From: Massilia agri
GTDB taxonomy: Bacteria; Pseudomonadota; Gammaproteobacteria; Burkholderiales; Burkholderiaceae_D
Assembly: GCF_024753255.1 (NCBI RefSeq)
Contig: NZ_JANUHA010000004.1
Coordinates: 62,001 to 126,000, forward strand
Direction: 5' to 3'
DNA length: 64,000 nt
How positions within the stretch are numbered: the first letter of the stretch is position 1; each line of letters starts with the position of its first letter. The position numbers and the translations under genes are program-made. The notes beneath the pieces were generated by a model that saw nothing but the letters and a program-made list of their open reading frames with translations, ran no database searches and was not told the origin of the DNA. This document shows, piece after piece, positions 16,957 through 25,844 of the stretch.

Positions 16957-17982
16957 TCAGGCCTGTTTCGTCACGTCGATGACGACCTTGCCGAAGTGTG
17001 AACCCGATTCCATGTAGCGATACGCTTCCTTCGCCTGCCCGAAGGGGAAGACGCGGTCGATCACCGGTTTCAGGCCAGTCACGTCGGCAAAGCGCATCAC
17101 GTCGTCCAGCATGGTGCGGCTGCCCACAAAAATGCCTACAAGGCGCTTGGCCGTGGCCAGCAGCGACGCCGGGTTCACCTCGCCGCCGAAGCCGCTGACG
17201 CCGCCGATGATGGCGATCGTCCCGCCCATCGCGGCCGCCGACACCGAGCGGTTGACCGTCCCCTTGCCGCCCACTTCCAGCACCACGTTGGCGCCGCGTC
17301 CGTGGGTCAGCGCCAGCACCTCTTCGTGCCACTCCGGAATGGATTGGTAGTTGATGGTGTGGTGGGCGCCCAGCTCGCGGGCGCGCCGCAGCTTCTCGTC
17401 GCTGGACGAGGTGATGATGGTGCGCAGCCCCGCCGCCCTGGCCAACTGCATGCCGAGCACCGAGACGCCGCCGGTGCCGAGGAAGAGCGCGGTGTCGCCC
17501 GGCTTGATGGCGTTGCTGGACACGAAGAGCGCGTTCCAGGCCGTGACGCCGGCGCAGGGCATGGTGGCCGCCTCGACGAAGGAGAGTGAGGCCGGGATCT
17601 TCGCCACGGCCTCTTCGTGCAGCACCACTTCCTCGGCCAGCATGCCGTCGATGTCGCCGCCCAGCGCATGGCGGATCTTCTCGGGCGAGGTCGGGCCGTC
17701 CTGCCAGTAGGGGAAGAAGGAGCCGGCCACGCGGTCGCCCACCTGCACCCGCGTCACGCCCGGGCCCACGGCCAGCACCTCGCCGGCGCCGTCCGAGCAG
17801 GGGACGATGGGGTCGTCCACGGTGACGAGGTAGTTGCCGCTGGCGACCATCAGGTCGCGGTAGTTGAGCGAGACCGCGTGCACGCGGATGCGCACCTCGA
17901 AAGGCGCGAGGTCGCGGTCCGGGTAGTCCACGCATTGCAGGGCGTCGATGTTCGCGCCGGGAAGAATCTGGTAAGCCCGCAT
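16957..17982 (-). CDS. NAD(P)-dependent MDR alcohol dehydrogenase-like protein
   Basis: A 341-residue medium-chain dehydrogenase/reductase. It has the GroES-like N-terminal domain (VHAVSLNYRDLMVASG) and a Rossmann domain with FLGTGGVSVLGMQLARAAG. The catalytic zinc ligands of classical alcohol dehydrogenases are not apparent (LNYRDL), as in the QOR-like group that reduces quinones or enones. It lies 37 bp downstream of the DUF2269 gene on the same strand and may be the last gene of a three-gene unit with that gene and the SDR-DoxX protein. Substrate is unknown. Confidence 0.88.
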   Translation of the reverse strand: MRAYQILPGANIDALQCVDYPDRDLAPFEVRIRVHAVSLNYRDLMVASGNYLVTVDDPIVPCSDGAGEVLAVGPGVTRVQVGDRVAGSFFPYWQDGPTSPEKIRHALGGDIDGMLAEEVVLHEEAVAKIPASLSFVEAATMPCAGVTAWNALFVSSNAIKPGDTALFLGTGGVSVLGMQLARAAGLRTIITSSSDEKLRRARELGAHHTINYQSIPEWHEEVLALTHGRGANVVLEVGGKGTVNRSVSAAAMGGTIAIIGGVSGFGGEVNPASLLATAKRLVGIFVGSRTMLDDVMRFADVTGLKPVIDRVFPFGQAKEAYRYMESGSHFGKVVIDVTKQA

Positions 17983-18019
17983 GGGGTTCTCCTTGTATCA
18001 GGCAGGTTGTCGGTCCGGG

Positions 18020-18484
18020 TCACATGGGCTTGGCCACCATCAGCCAGAAGATCGCCACGAAGGCGATAAAGGCCGGCACGCCGAGCGTGACCCAGATGCG
18101 GAAGTAGCGCCAGTACTGCGGCGTCAGTTCGGTGTTCGTCCTCGCCGCCTCCTGGGCGATGTCGCGCATGCGCATCTGCAGCCACACCACCGGCAGCCAG
18201 CAGGCGCCGGCCAGCACGTAGAGCGCGATGGACCACATGATCCACTTGCTGTGCAGCGGATAGCCGGCCAGGTGGATCATGTAGAAGCCCGTCGCCGGCT
18301 GCAGGATGGCGGTGGTGGCCGTGAACAGCCAGTCGGCGATCACGACATACTTCGCCACCACGGCGATCGCGCGCACATCGCGGCTGACGTTCGCGAACAG
18401 CATGTACCAGGCCGAGCCGATGCCGGTTCCGAACAGGAAGGTGGACGACAGGATGTGCAGCCATTTGACGACGATGTATTCCAT
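18020..18484 (-). CDS. DUF2269 family membrane protein
   Basis: A 154-residue integral membrane protein with four helices, starting with WLHILSSTFLFGTGIGSAWYML, a pattern of the DUF2269 family. A conserved His in the first helix and the WVTLGVPAFIAFVAIFWLMV final helix are visible. Function is unknown. It starts one base after the stop of the SDR-DoxX gene, so the two are almost certainly co-translated, suggesting a joint role of this membrane protein with the DoxX-like module. Confidence 0.85.
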   Translation of the reverse strand: MEYIVVKWLHILSSTFLFGTGIGSAWYMLFANVSRDVRAIAVVAKYVVIADWLFTATTAILQPATGFYMIHLAGYPLHSKWIMWSIALYVLAGACWLPVVWLQMRMRDIAQEAARTNTELTPQYWRYFRIWVTLGVPAFIAFVAIFWLMVAKPM

Positions 18485-18485
18485 T

Positions 18486-19775
18486 TCAGCGTTCCTCGAG
18501 TTCGTAGAGCAGCCAGATGGCGGCCAGCATGGGCAGGTTCTTGGTGAGCGGCCCGTAGGGGTGCAGCAGGAATTCCGGCAGCTTGATCGCGATGACGACG
18601 GTATAGAAGCCGATCAGGCCGAGCTGCATCAGCCACAGCCAGCGCCGCCGCGAGAAGAACAGGATGCCCAGGCCGAGCAGCAGGTCGAAGGTGGCGGCGC
18701 CGTAGAGCATCAGGGGCTGCAGTGCCAGCGGGATGCCGGTGCGGGCCAGCAGCTCGTAGCTGGCCTCGACCGGGTAGAGGCCGTAGGACACGATGGCCGT
18801 GACGATCCATACCGCCACGATGCTTGTCCGCAGGATGGGCAGCAGCCAGCCCAGCTTGGCCTGGACCCGGGCCCCGGGTGCGTCCTGGATGAAACGCGTG
18901 ACGGGCCGCGGCGGATGGCCGATCAGCTGGGTGGTCATGCCCACGTCGCCGGCATTGCCGCGCTCGAGCATGCGCAGCGCGTCCGGATCGAGCAGGCCGC
19001 CCGGCAGCCAGCGCCCGAGGTGCGCCAGTGCGCGCGCCAGTGCCCCGGGCAGTGGCAGGACCGGCTGCCGTCCCATGCCCATGCCGCGCCTGAGCGCTCC
19101 CAGGTAGTCCACGAAAGGCATGGCCTGCGGCCCCACCAGCGGCACCCGCAGCGCGGTGCCCGAGCCGGGCGGAATCGGCAGCCGGTGCTTGAGCAGGCCG
19201 ACGATGGCCGCCACCAGGTCGTCGACGTGGATCGGCTGCACCAGCTGCGGTGCGCTGCCGAAGCGGAGGGTGAATGGCATGCTTGCCAGGGTACGGAAGG
19301 CGCGCGCGCTGGCGCCGTCACTGCCGTAGACCAGCGATGGCTGGACGATGTAAGCGCGCAGCGGCAGCGTCGCCAGGAAGTCGTCCGCCGCCTTTTTCGA
19401 CAGGTGGTAGGGCGTGTCGGCCTCGCGGTCGGCGCCAAGGGCCGAGAGCTGGATCACCATCTGGACATCATGCGATTCGGCGCAGGCGGCGAACAGGGCG
19501 CGCGGCGTTTCCGTGTGCAGGCGCGCGAAAGTCTGGCTGCCGGATTCGCGGAAGATGCCGACCGTGTTGATCACCGCGTCGATGCCGGAAAGGCGCGCCA
19601 GCCAGACCGTTTGTTGGGTATCGTTGGCGAAGTCCGCGTGGATGTAAGTCAGGCGTGGGTCGGTACTGCTGCGGGGCTTGCGCACTGCACACACGACGTG
19701 GTGGCCCTCGAGCAGCAGCGCCTGCAGCAGGTGCTGTCCGATGAAGCCGCTAGCGCCCGTCAGCAATATTCGCAT
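18486..19775 (-). CDS. SDR (NAD-epimerase-like) protein fused to a DoxX-like membrane domain
   Basis: A 429-residue two-part protein. Residues 1 to about 290 form an extended short-chain dehydrogenase with the nucleotide motif GASGFIGQHLL and the active-site YHLSKKAAD. Residues about 300-429 contain four membrane helices related to DoxX (WIVTAIVSYGLYPVEASYELL, LLLGLGILFFSRRRWLWLMQLGLIGFY). Such fusions occur in proteobacteria; a redox or quinone-linked activity on a membrane-bound substrate is possible but not shown. It heads the unit with DUF2269 and the MDR enzyme and is divergent from the tandem membrane protein genes. Confidence 0.87.
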   Translation of the reverse strand: MRILLTGASGFIGQHLLQALLLEGHHVVCAVRKPRSSTDPRLTYIHADFANDTQQTVWLARLSGIDAVINTVGIFRESGSQTFARLHTETPRALFAACAESHDVQMVIQLSALGADREADTPYHLSKKAADDFLATLPLRAYIVQPSLVYGSDGASARAFRTLASMPFTLRFGSAPQLVQPIHVDDLVAAIVGLLKHRLPIPPGSGTALRVPLVGPQAMPFVDYLGALRRGMGMGRQPVLPLPGALARALAHLGRWLPGGLLDPDALRMLERGNAGDVGMTTQLIGHPPRPVTRFIQDAPGARVQAKLGWLLPILRTSIVAVWIVTAIVSYGLYPVEASYELLARTGIPLALQPLMLYGAATFDLLLGLGILFFSRRRWLWLMQLGLIGFYTVVIAIKLPEFLLHPYGPLTKNLPMLAAIWLLYELEER

Positions 19776-19811
19776 CCATGCTTCCTTTACCTATTACCAG
19801 AGAGAAAAATC

Positions 19812-20315
19812 ATGCAAAACTGGACCAAGACCCTGGAGCGCGGCCTCGTGTCGGGCGCTACCTCCAGCCTGCTCTCGACCGTGGCCCTGGCGATCGCGGG
19901 CAAGAAGGAGACCGGCAGCGCCCTGGCCCCCACGAACGCGGTCAGCCACTACGTGCACGGGGACAAGGCCGCACGCAAGGGTGGCGCCTCGCTGCGCTAC
20001 ACCGCGACCGGCTACCTGATCCACCATGCCAGCGCTACTTTCTGGTCGATCATCTTCGAGCGCGTCGCCGGCAGGTACCTCGACCGCAAGACGCCGGTAG
20101 GCATCCTCGCCGCCTCCGCGGCCACCTCGGCCTTCGCCGCCTTTGCCGACTACAAACTGACACCGAAACGCTTCCACCCCGGCTACGAGAAACACCTCTC
20201 CCAGAAATCGCTGGCCAGCGTCTATGCCTGCCTGGCGCTGGGGCTCGCGATCGGCGCCGCCATGACGCGCCAGGACGAGCCAGCACCTAGTCTAGAACAG
20301 AAGCCGGAAAAGTGA
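19812..20315 (+). CDS. Membrane protein of unknown function (copy A of tandem pair)
   Basis: A 167-residue protein with no family recognised here. Hydrophobic segments lie at about residues 13-30, 75-90, 98-112 and 132-148, with small-residue-rich helices such as LAASAATSAFAAFADY. It carries the motifs RGLVSGATSS, HGDKAARK, GYLIHHASATFW and HPGYEKHL, all shared with the next gene. The two are about two-thirds identical by eye over 154 aligned residues, so they arose by duplication. This copy has a longer acidic C-terminal tail. Confidence 0.75.
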   Translation: MQNWTKTLERGLVSGATSSLLSTVALAIAGKKETGSALAPTNAVSHYVHGDKAARKGGASLRYTATGYLIHHASATFWSIIFERVAGRYLDRKTPVGILAASAATSAFAAFADYKLTPKRFHPGYEKHLSQKSLASVYACLALGLAIGAAMTRQDEPAPSLEQKPEK

Positions 20316-20366
20316 CGCGCCCACGTCGTCCGGCGGCGCCATGGAAACCCATGACAAGAGGACCTC

Positions 20367-20834
20367 ATGCATAAATGGAACACGGCAGTTCGGCGTGGCC
20401 TGGTCTCCGGCGCCACGTCGAGCGTTCTGTCGACGGTGATGCTGGCGGCCCTGGGCCAGAAAGAGGTCGGCAGCCTCTGCGCGCCGACCAATGTGATCAG
20501 CCGCTGGATCCACGGCGACAAGGCGGCGCGCCAGAGTGGCCCGTCGATGCGCTATACGGTGCCGGGCTACCTGATCCACCATGCCAGCGCAACTTTCTGG
20601 GCCATCCTGTTCGAGCGCTACGCCGGCAGCCGCCTCGATCGCAAGGCGCCGGCCGGCCTGCTCTCCGCCTCGGCGGCCACCGCCGCCTGCGCCGCCTTTG
20701 CCGACTACAGGCTGACGCCCAGGCGCATGCGGCCGGGCTACGAGAAGCACCTGTCAACGTCCTCGCTGGTCATGGTGTATGCCAGCTTCGCGCTGGGACT
20801 GGCTGCAGGGGCGGCGCTGGTCCGCCGCCGCTAG
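20367..20834 (+). CDS. Membrane protein of unknown function (copy B of tandem pair)
   Basis: A 155-residue paralogue of the preceding gene with the same order of motifs: RGLVSGATSS, HGDKAARQ, GYLIHHASATFW, FADYRLTPRR and RPGYEKHL. Membrane segments occupy matching positions. An AAGAGGA ribosome site precedes the ATG. The nearby GTG-start membrane gene probably shares the transcript. Since both copies keep every shared motif, both are likely functional. No function can be named. Confidence 0.75.
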   Translation: MHKWNTAVRRGLVSGATSSVLSTVMLAALGQKEVGSLCAPTNVISRWIHGDKAARQSGPSMRYTVPGYLIHHASATFWAILFERYAGSRLDRKAPAGLLSASAATAACAAFADYRLTPRRMRPGYEKHLSTSSLVMVYASFALGLAAGAALVRRR

Positions 20835-20856
20835 TTGCAGGGAGGAAGGAAACGAC

Positions 20857-21363
20857 GTGCCGCCCTATGTCTATGCCTTGATGGTGCACGGGGTGATCGG
20901 CGCCCTCGACGTTTTCGTCAACCACGAATGGCTGGCGAAGCTGCCCTCGCGCCCCGCTTGCGCGGGCGAGGAGCGCCTGCACAGCGCGCGCGAAGGCGTG
21001 TTCGCGGCCCTGTTCGCCTCGCTCGCCTGGTGCGAGTGGCATGGCGGCTTCGTCTGGTGGATCGTGGCGCTGTTCCTGGCGGAGATGGCGATTTCGGCGC
21101 GCGACGTGGTGGTCGAAGGCGAGGTCAGGAAGCTGCCGAAGAGCGAGCACCTGTTGCACCTCTTCCTTTTCATGAACCTCGGGGTGATGTTCACGCTGAC
21201 CGGGCAGGCCCTCATCGCCTGGCATGCGCTGCCATCAAGACTGATGCCGGCCGACCACGGCTGGGCCAGCTGGGTGCTGAGCGTGATGGCCTTCGGTGCC
21301 GTCACGTGGAGCCTGCGCGACCTGCTTGCGGCACGGCGACTGGCGCGCATGGCGCTCCAATGA
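20857..21363 (+). CDS. Integral membrane protein of unknown function
   Basis: A 168-residue protein with about four membrane segments: YALMVHGVIGALDVFV, VFAALFASLAWCEWHGGFVWWIVALFL, LLHLFLFMNLGVMFTLTGQALIAW and WVLSVMAFGAVTWSLRDLL. The GTG at 20857 is chosen because a strong GGAGGAAGGA ribosome site lies upstream; an ATG at 20881 is an alternative. It is 22 bp behind the tandem paralogues, in the same orientation, and probably co-transcribed with them. The repeated conserved acidic and His residues (HEWL, SEHLLHL) may matter, but no function is assigned. Confidence 0.75.
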   Translation: MPPYVYALMVHGVIGALDVFVNHEWLAKLPSRPACAGEERLHSAREGVFAALFASLAWCEWHGGFVWWIVALFLAEMAISARDVVVEGEVRKLPKSEHLLHLFLFMNLGVMFTLTGQALIAWHALPSRLMPADHGWASWVLSVMAFGAVTWSLRDLLAARRLARMALQ

Positions 21364-21366
21364 AAA

Positions 21367-21386
21367 AGGCCGCCCGAAGGCGGCCT
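21367..21386. terminator. Terminator hairpin between convergent genes
   Basis: AGGCCGCC and GGCGGCCT form an eight-base stem around CGAA. On the minus strand it is followed by five Ts, so it should end the TonB receptor transcript. It may also slow the plus-strand transcript. Confidence 0.8.
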
Positions 21387-21409
21387 CCATGTTACCGATC
21401 AGGAAGCGA

Positions 21410-24400
21410 TCAGAACTCGTAGCGGGCGGTCAGGCGGACCGAACGCGGGCTCTGGAACGAGGACGGCTGCTGGTAGTTCAGGTTCAGCTTGCCTTCCTTC
21501 AGGGTGTCGGCCGAGTAGTCGCGTTGCTCATTGAACTCGACAGCCTTCTGGCTGTTGAACACATTGAACACGTCGACCTGGAAGGTGACCTTGCCGTTGG
21601 CGATGCGCGGCATGTAGGCCAGCTGCAGGTCGACGGTGCTGGTCCATGGCGTACGGCCCGCGGTACCGCGCTGCACCAGGCTCGACTTGCCGCCTTCCTT
21701 CAGGCAGTAGTACGACGAAGCGGTCGTGTAGGCGGCCGCATCGGAATAGTCGAATGCAGTGGGCGGCACGAAGCCGATGCAGCTGGTCGGGCGGCCCGAA
21801 GCGATCGTGCCGTTGAAGCCGAGGCGCAGCGTGTCGGTGATCGCGTAGTTGCCGTACAGCTTGAACACGTGGCGGCGGTCGTTCGACAGGTAGCCGTCGG
21901 CGCCGTCATCCAGCGAGCCGAAGTCGAAGTCCTGCGACACGCCGGCATCTTCCTGGTTGATGACCGAGTTCACGTAGCCTTCCGCGGTACCCTTGAGCTT
22001 GGCCCAGGTGTAGGACGCTGCCAGGCCCCAGGTGCCGTTGTACGGACGTTCCGCGGTCAGCTCGATGGCGCGATAGGTACGGGTGTACTTGCCCAGGCCC
22101 AGGTACTTGGCCGGCACCACGACCTGCTTCAGGTTGCCGTCGTTTTCCAGGTCCATCTTCAGCGACACGTCATTGCCCGGATTGATCAGGAAGCAGGTGG
22201 CCATGGTGCTGGAGTCGAAGTTCTCGTAGCCGTTGTCCGCTGCCCACTGTTCGAAGCCCAGGTGCGAGCAGTAGTCGTCCATGCCGTCATTGACCTTGCG
22301 ATAGGTCGCCTTCATGCCCATGGTCCAGCCCTTGGCCAGCGCCTTCTGGAAGCCCAGGATGAATTCGTCCTGGGACATCGGGTTCAGCTCGGTATCCGCG
22401 ATGGTGGCCGGAAGCGGCAGGGTGCCGTCGCCGGTGATCTGCGGTACGCCGATGTCGCTCGAGCTCATGTTCAGCGGAGCCTGGGTACGCGGATCGCGGC
22501 CGTTGAAGGTGTAGAAGCGCTGTTCGAAGAGTTCGCCCTGGGTCGCGCGGATGTTGGTGTTCGAAGCGACCGGGATGAAGTAGCGGCCGGCATTGCCGTA
22601 CACCTTCAGCGATGCGTCGCCCTTCACGTCCCAGGCGAAGCCCAGGCGCGGCGCCAGCAGGTTGTCGGCCTTGACGAAGCTGACGCCGGCGCCGTTCATG
22701 TTGTTGAACGACTCCGAACGCAGGCCCGCGTACAGCAGGACATTGTCGGTCACCTTCCAGTTGTCTTCGATGTAATAGGCATTGTTTTCGACTTCGAAGC
22801 TGCCGCCGGTGTTCGCCGCTTCGCGGCGACGCACGTATTCGCCACCCGGCGCAACCACGTTCGGCACGCCGTTGACGGTGCCGGTCTCGGAGATGAAATA
22901 GCGGTAGTAGTAGCCGCCCGAGTAGGTCGCTTGGGCGCCTGCGTACGAGGTGAAGGTTTGGCGGTCGACGCCGGCGCGCAGCGAGTGTCCGCCGATCGCG
23001 TAGTCGACGTCGAAGCGGAAGGCGCGGCGCTTGTCTTCATCGGCGGGTTTCGCGTCCGGGGAACGGACACGCGGACCCGGCCACGGCATCGCCCAGCAGC
23101 CGATCTCGGTCGCGTCGACATCCAGCACCACCGGGCAATCGAGACCTGCCTTGCGCGCGCCGACGGTCAGGGCCGACTGCTCCTTCACCGAGCCGACGAG
23201 GGCGGAAACGGTCAGGTCATCGGTCAGGTAGCCGGTGTACTTGCCGATCAGGATCTCGCCGCCCGAGGTGGTCTTGCTGATCCCCGGCTCGCCCATGTGG
23301 TAGGTCAGGTTCTTCCGGTCCGGGTAGACGGAAATGTTGCGGTTGAAGTCGAGGATTTCTTCTTCGCGCTCGTTGGAGATCGCGGTCAGTTCCAGGCGAT
23401 GCGCATCGGTCGGCGTGAAATCGACCTTGATCATGCCGTTCGGCTTGGTCGAGGTGGTGCGCGTGCTGCTCGACTCCGAGAAGGTGTCGGTACGGTCATG
23501 GCGGCCTTCGATGAGGCCGAACACGAACAGCTTGTCCTTGATGATCGGACCGCCGGCATAGGCGTTGAAGGACAGGTCGCGCTGCTGGCGCGCCTCGCTG
23601 AACGAGATGTAGTTGTTGTCTTGCGGGTTGTTCAGGTCACGGATGTTCTTGCCGCTGGCGCGCAGCGAATCCGGCTCGTAGTAGACCGAAGCGCCGCCCT
23701 TCCAGGTGTTGGTGCCGCGCTTGGTGACCAGGCTGATCACGCCGCCCAGCGAACGGCCGAATTCGGCGCCGTAGCCGCCCGACTTGACCTGCTGTGCGGC
23801 CACCGCGTCGAACGGCAGGTTGGCATAGGACAGGAAGTTGCGGATGTTGGTGACGTCGAAGCCGTTGATGTAGTAGCTGTTCTCGGCAACCGAGGCGCCG
23901 CCGAAGGACGGCAGGCCGCCTGCGCCCAGGTCCGAGTCGCCCTTGACGACGCCGGGAGCGAGCAGTGCGAATGCATTCGGGTCGCGCGCCACCGGCAGCG
24001 CGGCCATCTGGTCGGCGCTGAACACGGTGTTCGATTCCACGCTCGAGGTGTCGATCACGGTACGGGTGCCCGCGACCACGACGCGCGCAACGTTGTCGCC
24101 GGCCACGGTCACCGGGGTACCGGACAGGTCGACCGCGGTACCGGAACCGATGGCGACATTCACGTTGCGGCTCACACCGGCGGCTTCGACGCGGTAGGCG
24201 CCCGGCTGGAGCTTGGGCGCCGTGTAGGTACCGTTGGAGTCGATGGTGATCGTACGCGAAGTACCGGTTTCAACGCTGGTGATCGTGACCTTGTCACCGG
24301 GCTTGCCGCGGCCGTAGATCGAACCTTCGGAACTCTGCGCAATGGCGACTGAGGAAATCAACATGCCGACTGCGAGGGCGGCGGCAGTGCGCTGATAGCG

Positions 24401-24418
24401 CCCGGATGTGAAATGCAT
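21410..24418 (-). CDS. TonB-dependent receptor, Oar-like
   Basis: A 1002-residue outer membrane receptor. A signal peptide (to about residue 27) is followed by a carboxypeptidase-regulatory-like beta domain (about 30-110, GAYRVEAAGVSRNVNV), a plug domain with NSYYINGFDVTNIRNF and GGYGAEFGRSLGGVISLVTKRGTN, and a long beta barrel ending in the outer membrane signature RYEF. The layout matches Oar-like receptors abundant in Oxalobacteraceae, which import unknown large substrates. It is a single gene with a hairpin terminator, preceded by about 280 bp of AT-rich DNA with a candidate operator. No TonB or transport partner is adjacent. Confidence 0.93.
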   Translation of the reverse strand: MHFTSGRYQRTAAALAVGMLISSVAIAQSSEGSIYGRGKPGDKVTITSVETGTSRTITIDSNGTYTAPKLQPGAYRVEAAGVSRNVNVAIGSGTAVDLSGTPVTVAGDNVARVVVAGTRTVIDTSSVESNTVFSADQMAALPVARDPNAFALLAPGVVKGDSDLGAGGLPSFGGASVAENSYYINGFDVTNIRNFLSYANLPFDAVAAQQVKSGGYGAEFGRSLGGVISLVTKRGTNTWKGGASVYYEPDSLRASGKNIRDLNNPQDNNYISFSEARQQRDLSFNAYAGGPIIKDKLFVFGLIEGRHDRTDTFSESSSTRTTSTKPNGMIKVDFTPTDAHRLELTAISNEREEEILDFNRNISVYPDRKNLTYHMGEPGISKTTSGGEILIGKYTGYLTDDLTVSALVGSVKEQSALTVGARKAGLDCPVVLDVDATEIGCWAMPWPGPRVRSPDAKPADEDKRRAFRFDVDYAIGGHSLRAGVDRQTFTSYAGAQATYSGGYYYRYFISETGTVNGVPNVVAPGGEYVRRREAANTGGSFEVENNAYYIEDNWKVTDNVLLYAGLRSESFNNMNGAGVSFVKADNLLAPRLGFAWDVKGDASLKVYGNAGRYFIPVASNTNIRATQGELFEQRFYTFNGRDPRTQAPLNMSSSDIGVPQITGDGTLPLPATIADTELNPMSQDEFILGFQKALAKGWTMGMKATYRKVNDGMDDYCSHLGFEQWAADNGYENFDSSTMATCFLINPGNDVSLKMDLENDGNLKQVVVPAKYLGLGKYTRTYRAIELTAERPYNGTWGLAASYTWAKLKGTAEGYVNSVINQEDAGVSQDFDFGSLDDGADGYLSNDRRHVFKLYGNYAITDTLRLGFNGTIASGRPTSCIGFVPPTAFDYSDAAAYTTASSYYCLKEGGKSSLVQRGTAGRTPWTSTVDLQLAYMPRIANGKVTFQVDVFNVFNSQKAVEFNEQRDYSADTLKEGKLNLNYQQPSSFQSPRSVRLTARYEF

Positions 24419-24504
24419 GGATGCTCCGTTAAATTGTTAATAATTATGATCAATTGCTTCGCAGATATTGCGAGTATTGACGGAGCGATCAAACCACTTA
24501 TACA

Positions 24505-24515
24505 GACAAGTTGTC
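24505..24515. promoter_or_regulatory. Candidate operator upstream of the TonB receptor
   Basis: GACAA and TTGTC form a perfect inverted repeat around one base in the AT-rich region upstream of the receptor. On the minus strand a TATAAG element follows it immediately, where a -10 box would lie, with no good -35 partner. This suggests a regulated promoter; the regulator is unknown. Confidence 0.35.
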
Positions 24516-24664
24516 AATTTGATGTTAAAAAAAGGCAACAGTTTCTGTAAATATCATGCCGAGGGAATGAAAATCTGGTAGATCGGTAGGCGAGACGCAT
24601 AAACGTGCTGCCATGCGCACTGACATAGACGGGATGTCCAGGAGGAGGAAGGGAAACAGCGGAG

Positions 24665-24690
24665 GCGCCGGGCCTGTGCGGGCCCGGCGC
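24665..24690 (-). terminator. Candidate terminator after the DUF808 gene
   Basis: GCGCCGGGCC and GGCCCGGCGC form a ten-base stem around a six-base loop just past the DUF808 stop. Only three consecutive Ts follow on the minus strand, so the strength is uncertain. Confidence 0.45.
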
Positions 24691-24697
24691 GGAAGAA

Positions 24698-25639
24698 TCA
24701 GTGGGCGGCAGCCTTCTTGCCGCGCATGCGCTGGATGACGGTGACCACCGCCAGCACGATGGCGCCGACCAGCACCCCGGCCAGGGCGTCGACCACGGTC
24801 GGGGTAATGGCCGCCAGCACGCCGCCGACGCCCGGCACGCCGGCCGTCATGTGCGCGGCTTCCTCGGCGAAATGGTGCAGCGGTTCCCAGGCGTGGGCGA
24901 TGATGCCGCCGCCGACCATGAACATGGCGGCGGTGCCGACCACCGACAGGAACTTCATCAGCTTGGGCGCCGTAGCCAGCAGCAACTTGCCGACGCCGCG
25001 CGCGGCGCCGCTTGCTTTCTGGCTCAGGTAGACGCCGGCGTCGTCCATCTTGACGATGGCGGCCACCAGGCCGTAGACGCCGACCGTCATCGCCAGCGCG
25101 ATGGCGACCAGGACCATGACCTGCTGGCTGAAGGGCGCCTGTTCCACGGTGCCGAGGGCGATCACGATGATTTCCGCCGACAGGATGAAGTCGGTGCGCA
25201 CCGCCCCCTTGATCTTGTCCTTTTCGAGCGCGCACATGTCCACATTCTCGGCGGCCAGGTGGGCGATGTGCTCGGCCTTGTGCTGTTCGTCTTCCTCTTT
25301 GCTGTGCAGGAACTTGTGGGCCAGCTTCTCGAACCCTTCGTAGCACAGGAAGGCGCCGCCGATCACGAGCAGGGGCGTGATCAGCCAGGGCACGAAGGCG
25401 GAGATGGCCAGCGCGGCCGGCACCAGGATCGCCTTGTTTTTCAAGGACCCCTTGGCTACCGCCCACACCACCGGCAGCTCGCGGTCGGCATTCACGCCGG
25501 TGACCTGCTGGGCGTTCAGCGCCAGGTCGTCGCCGAGCACGCCGGCGGTTTTCTTTGCCGCCACCTTGCTCATCAGGGTCACGTCGTCGAGGACGCTTGC
25601 AATATCGTCCAGTAATGCCAGCAGACTGCCTCCAGCCAT
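24698..25639 (-). CDS. DUF808 family inner membrane protein (YedI-like)
   Basis: A 313-residue membrane protein matching the DUF808/YedI family. The N-terminal [42 protein letters not shown] (read in parts [10 protein letters not shown] and [17 protein letters not shown]) is the family signature. Several helices follow, and the C-terminal [21 protein letters not shown] is typical. Function is unknown. A histidine- and acid-rich cytoplasmic loop ([16 protein letters not shown]) lies near the middle. It is monocistronic and divergent from the small ribbon-helix-helix gene. Confidence 0.9.
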   Translation of the reverse strand: MAGGSLLALLDDIASVLDDVTLMSKVAAKKTAGVLGDDLALNAQQVTGVNADRELPVVWAVAKGSLKNKAILVPAALAISAFVPWLITPLLVIGGAFLCYEGFEKLAHKFLHSKEEDEQHKAEHIAHLAAENVDMCALEKDKIKGAVRTDFILSAEIIVIALGTVEQAPFSQQVMVLVAIALAMTVGVYGLVAAIVKMDDAGVYLSQKASGAARGVGKLLLATAPKLMKFLSVVGTAAMFMVGGGIIAHAWEPLHHFAEEAAHMTAGVPGVGGVLAAITPTVVDALAGVLVGAIVLAVVTVIQRMRGKKAAAH

Positions 25640-25844
25640 CGATTGCTCCGCTTAAGTTAATAGTGTCAAGATCGCATCATCTTACCTGACGGGAGAATGC
25701 CGGTCACACGGTTCAGCGCGGCTTTTTGCATTTCAGTCGCGGAAATCTGCATCTCGTCGCTTTTCGCGGGTATTGGCAAACTGGCATACGTATAGTGCAA
25801 GCTGTTGGCTGCGGTACTGCAGCCTCGCCACCGAAGGAGATGCC

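Noticed and set aside
18306..19811. A long in-frame extension upstream of the first tandem membrane protein
   Set aside because: It overlaps the SDR-DoxX gene on the opposite strand; the ATG at 19812 begins the sequence shared with the paralogue.
21296..24352. A 1018-codon open frame on the plus strand opposite the TonB receptor
   Set aside because: It is the antisense shadow of the receptor gene. High GC keeps stops rare, and the translation is rich in Ala, Arg and Val without domain motifs.
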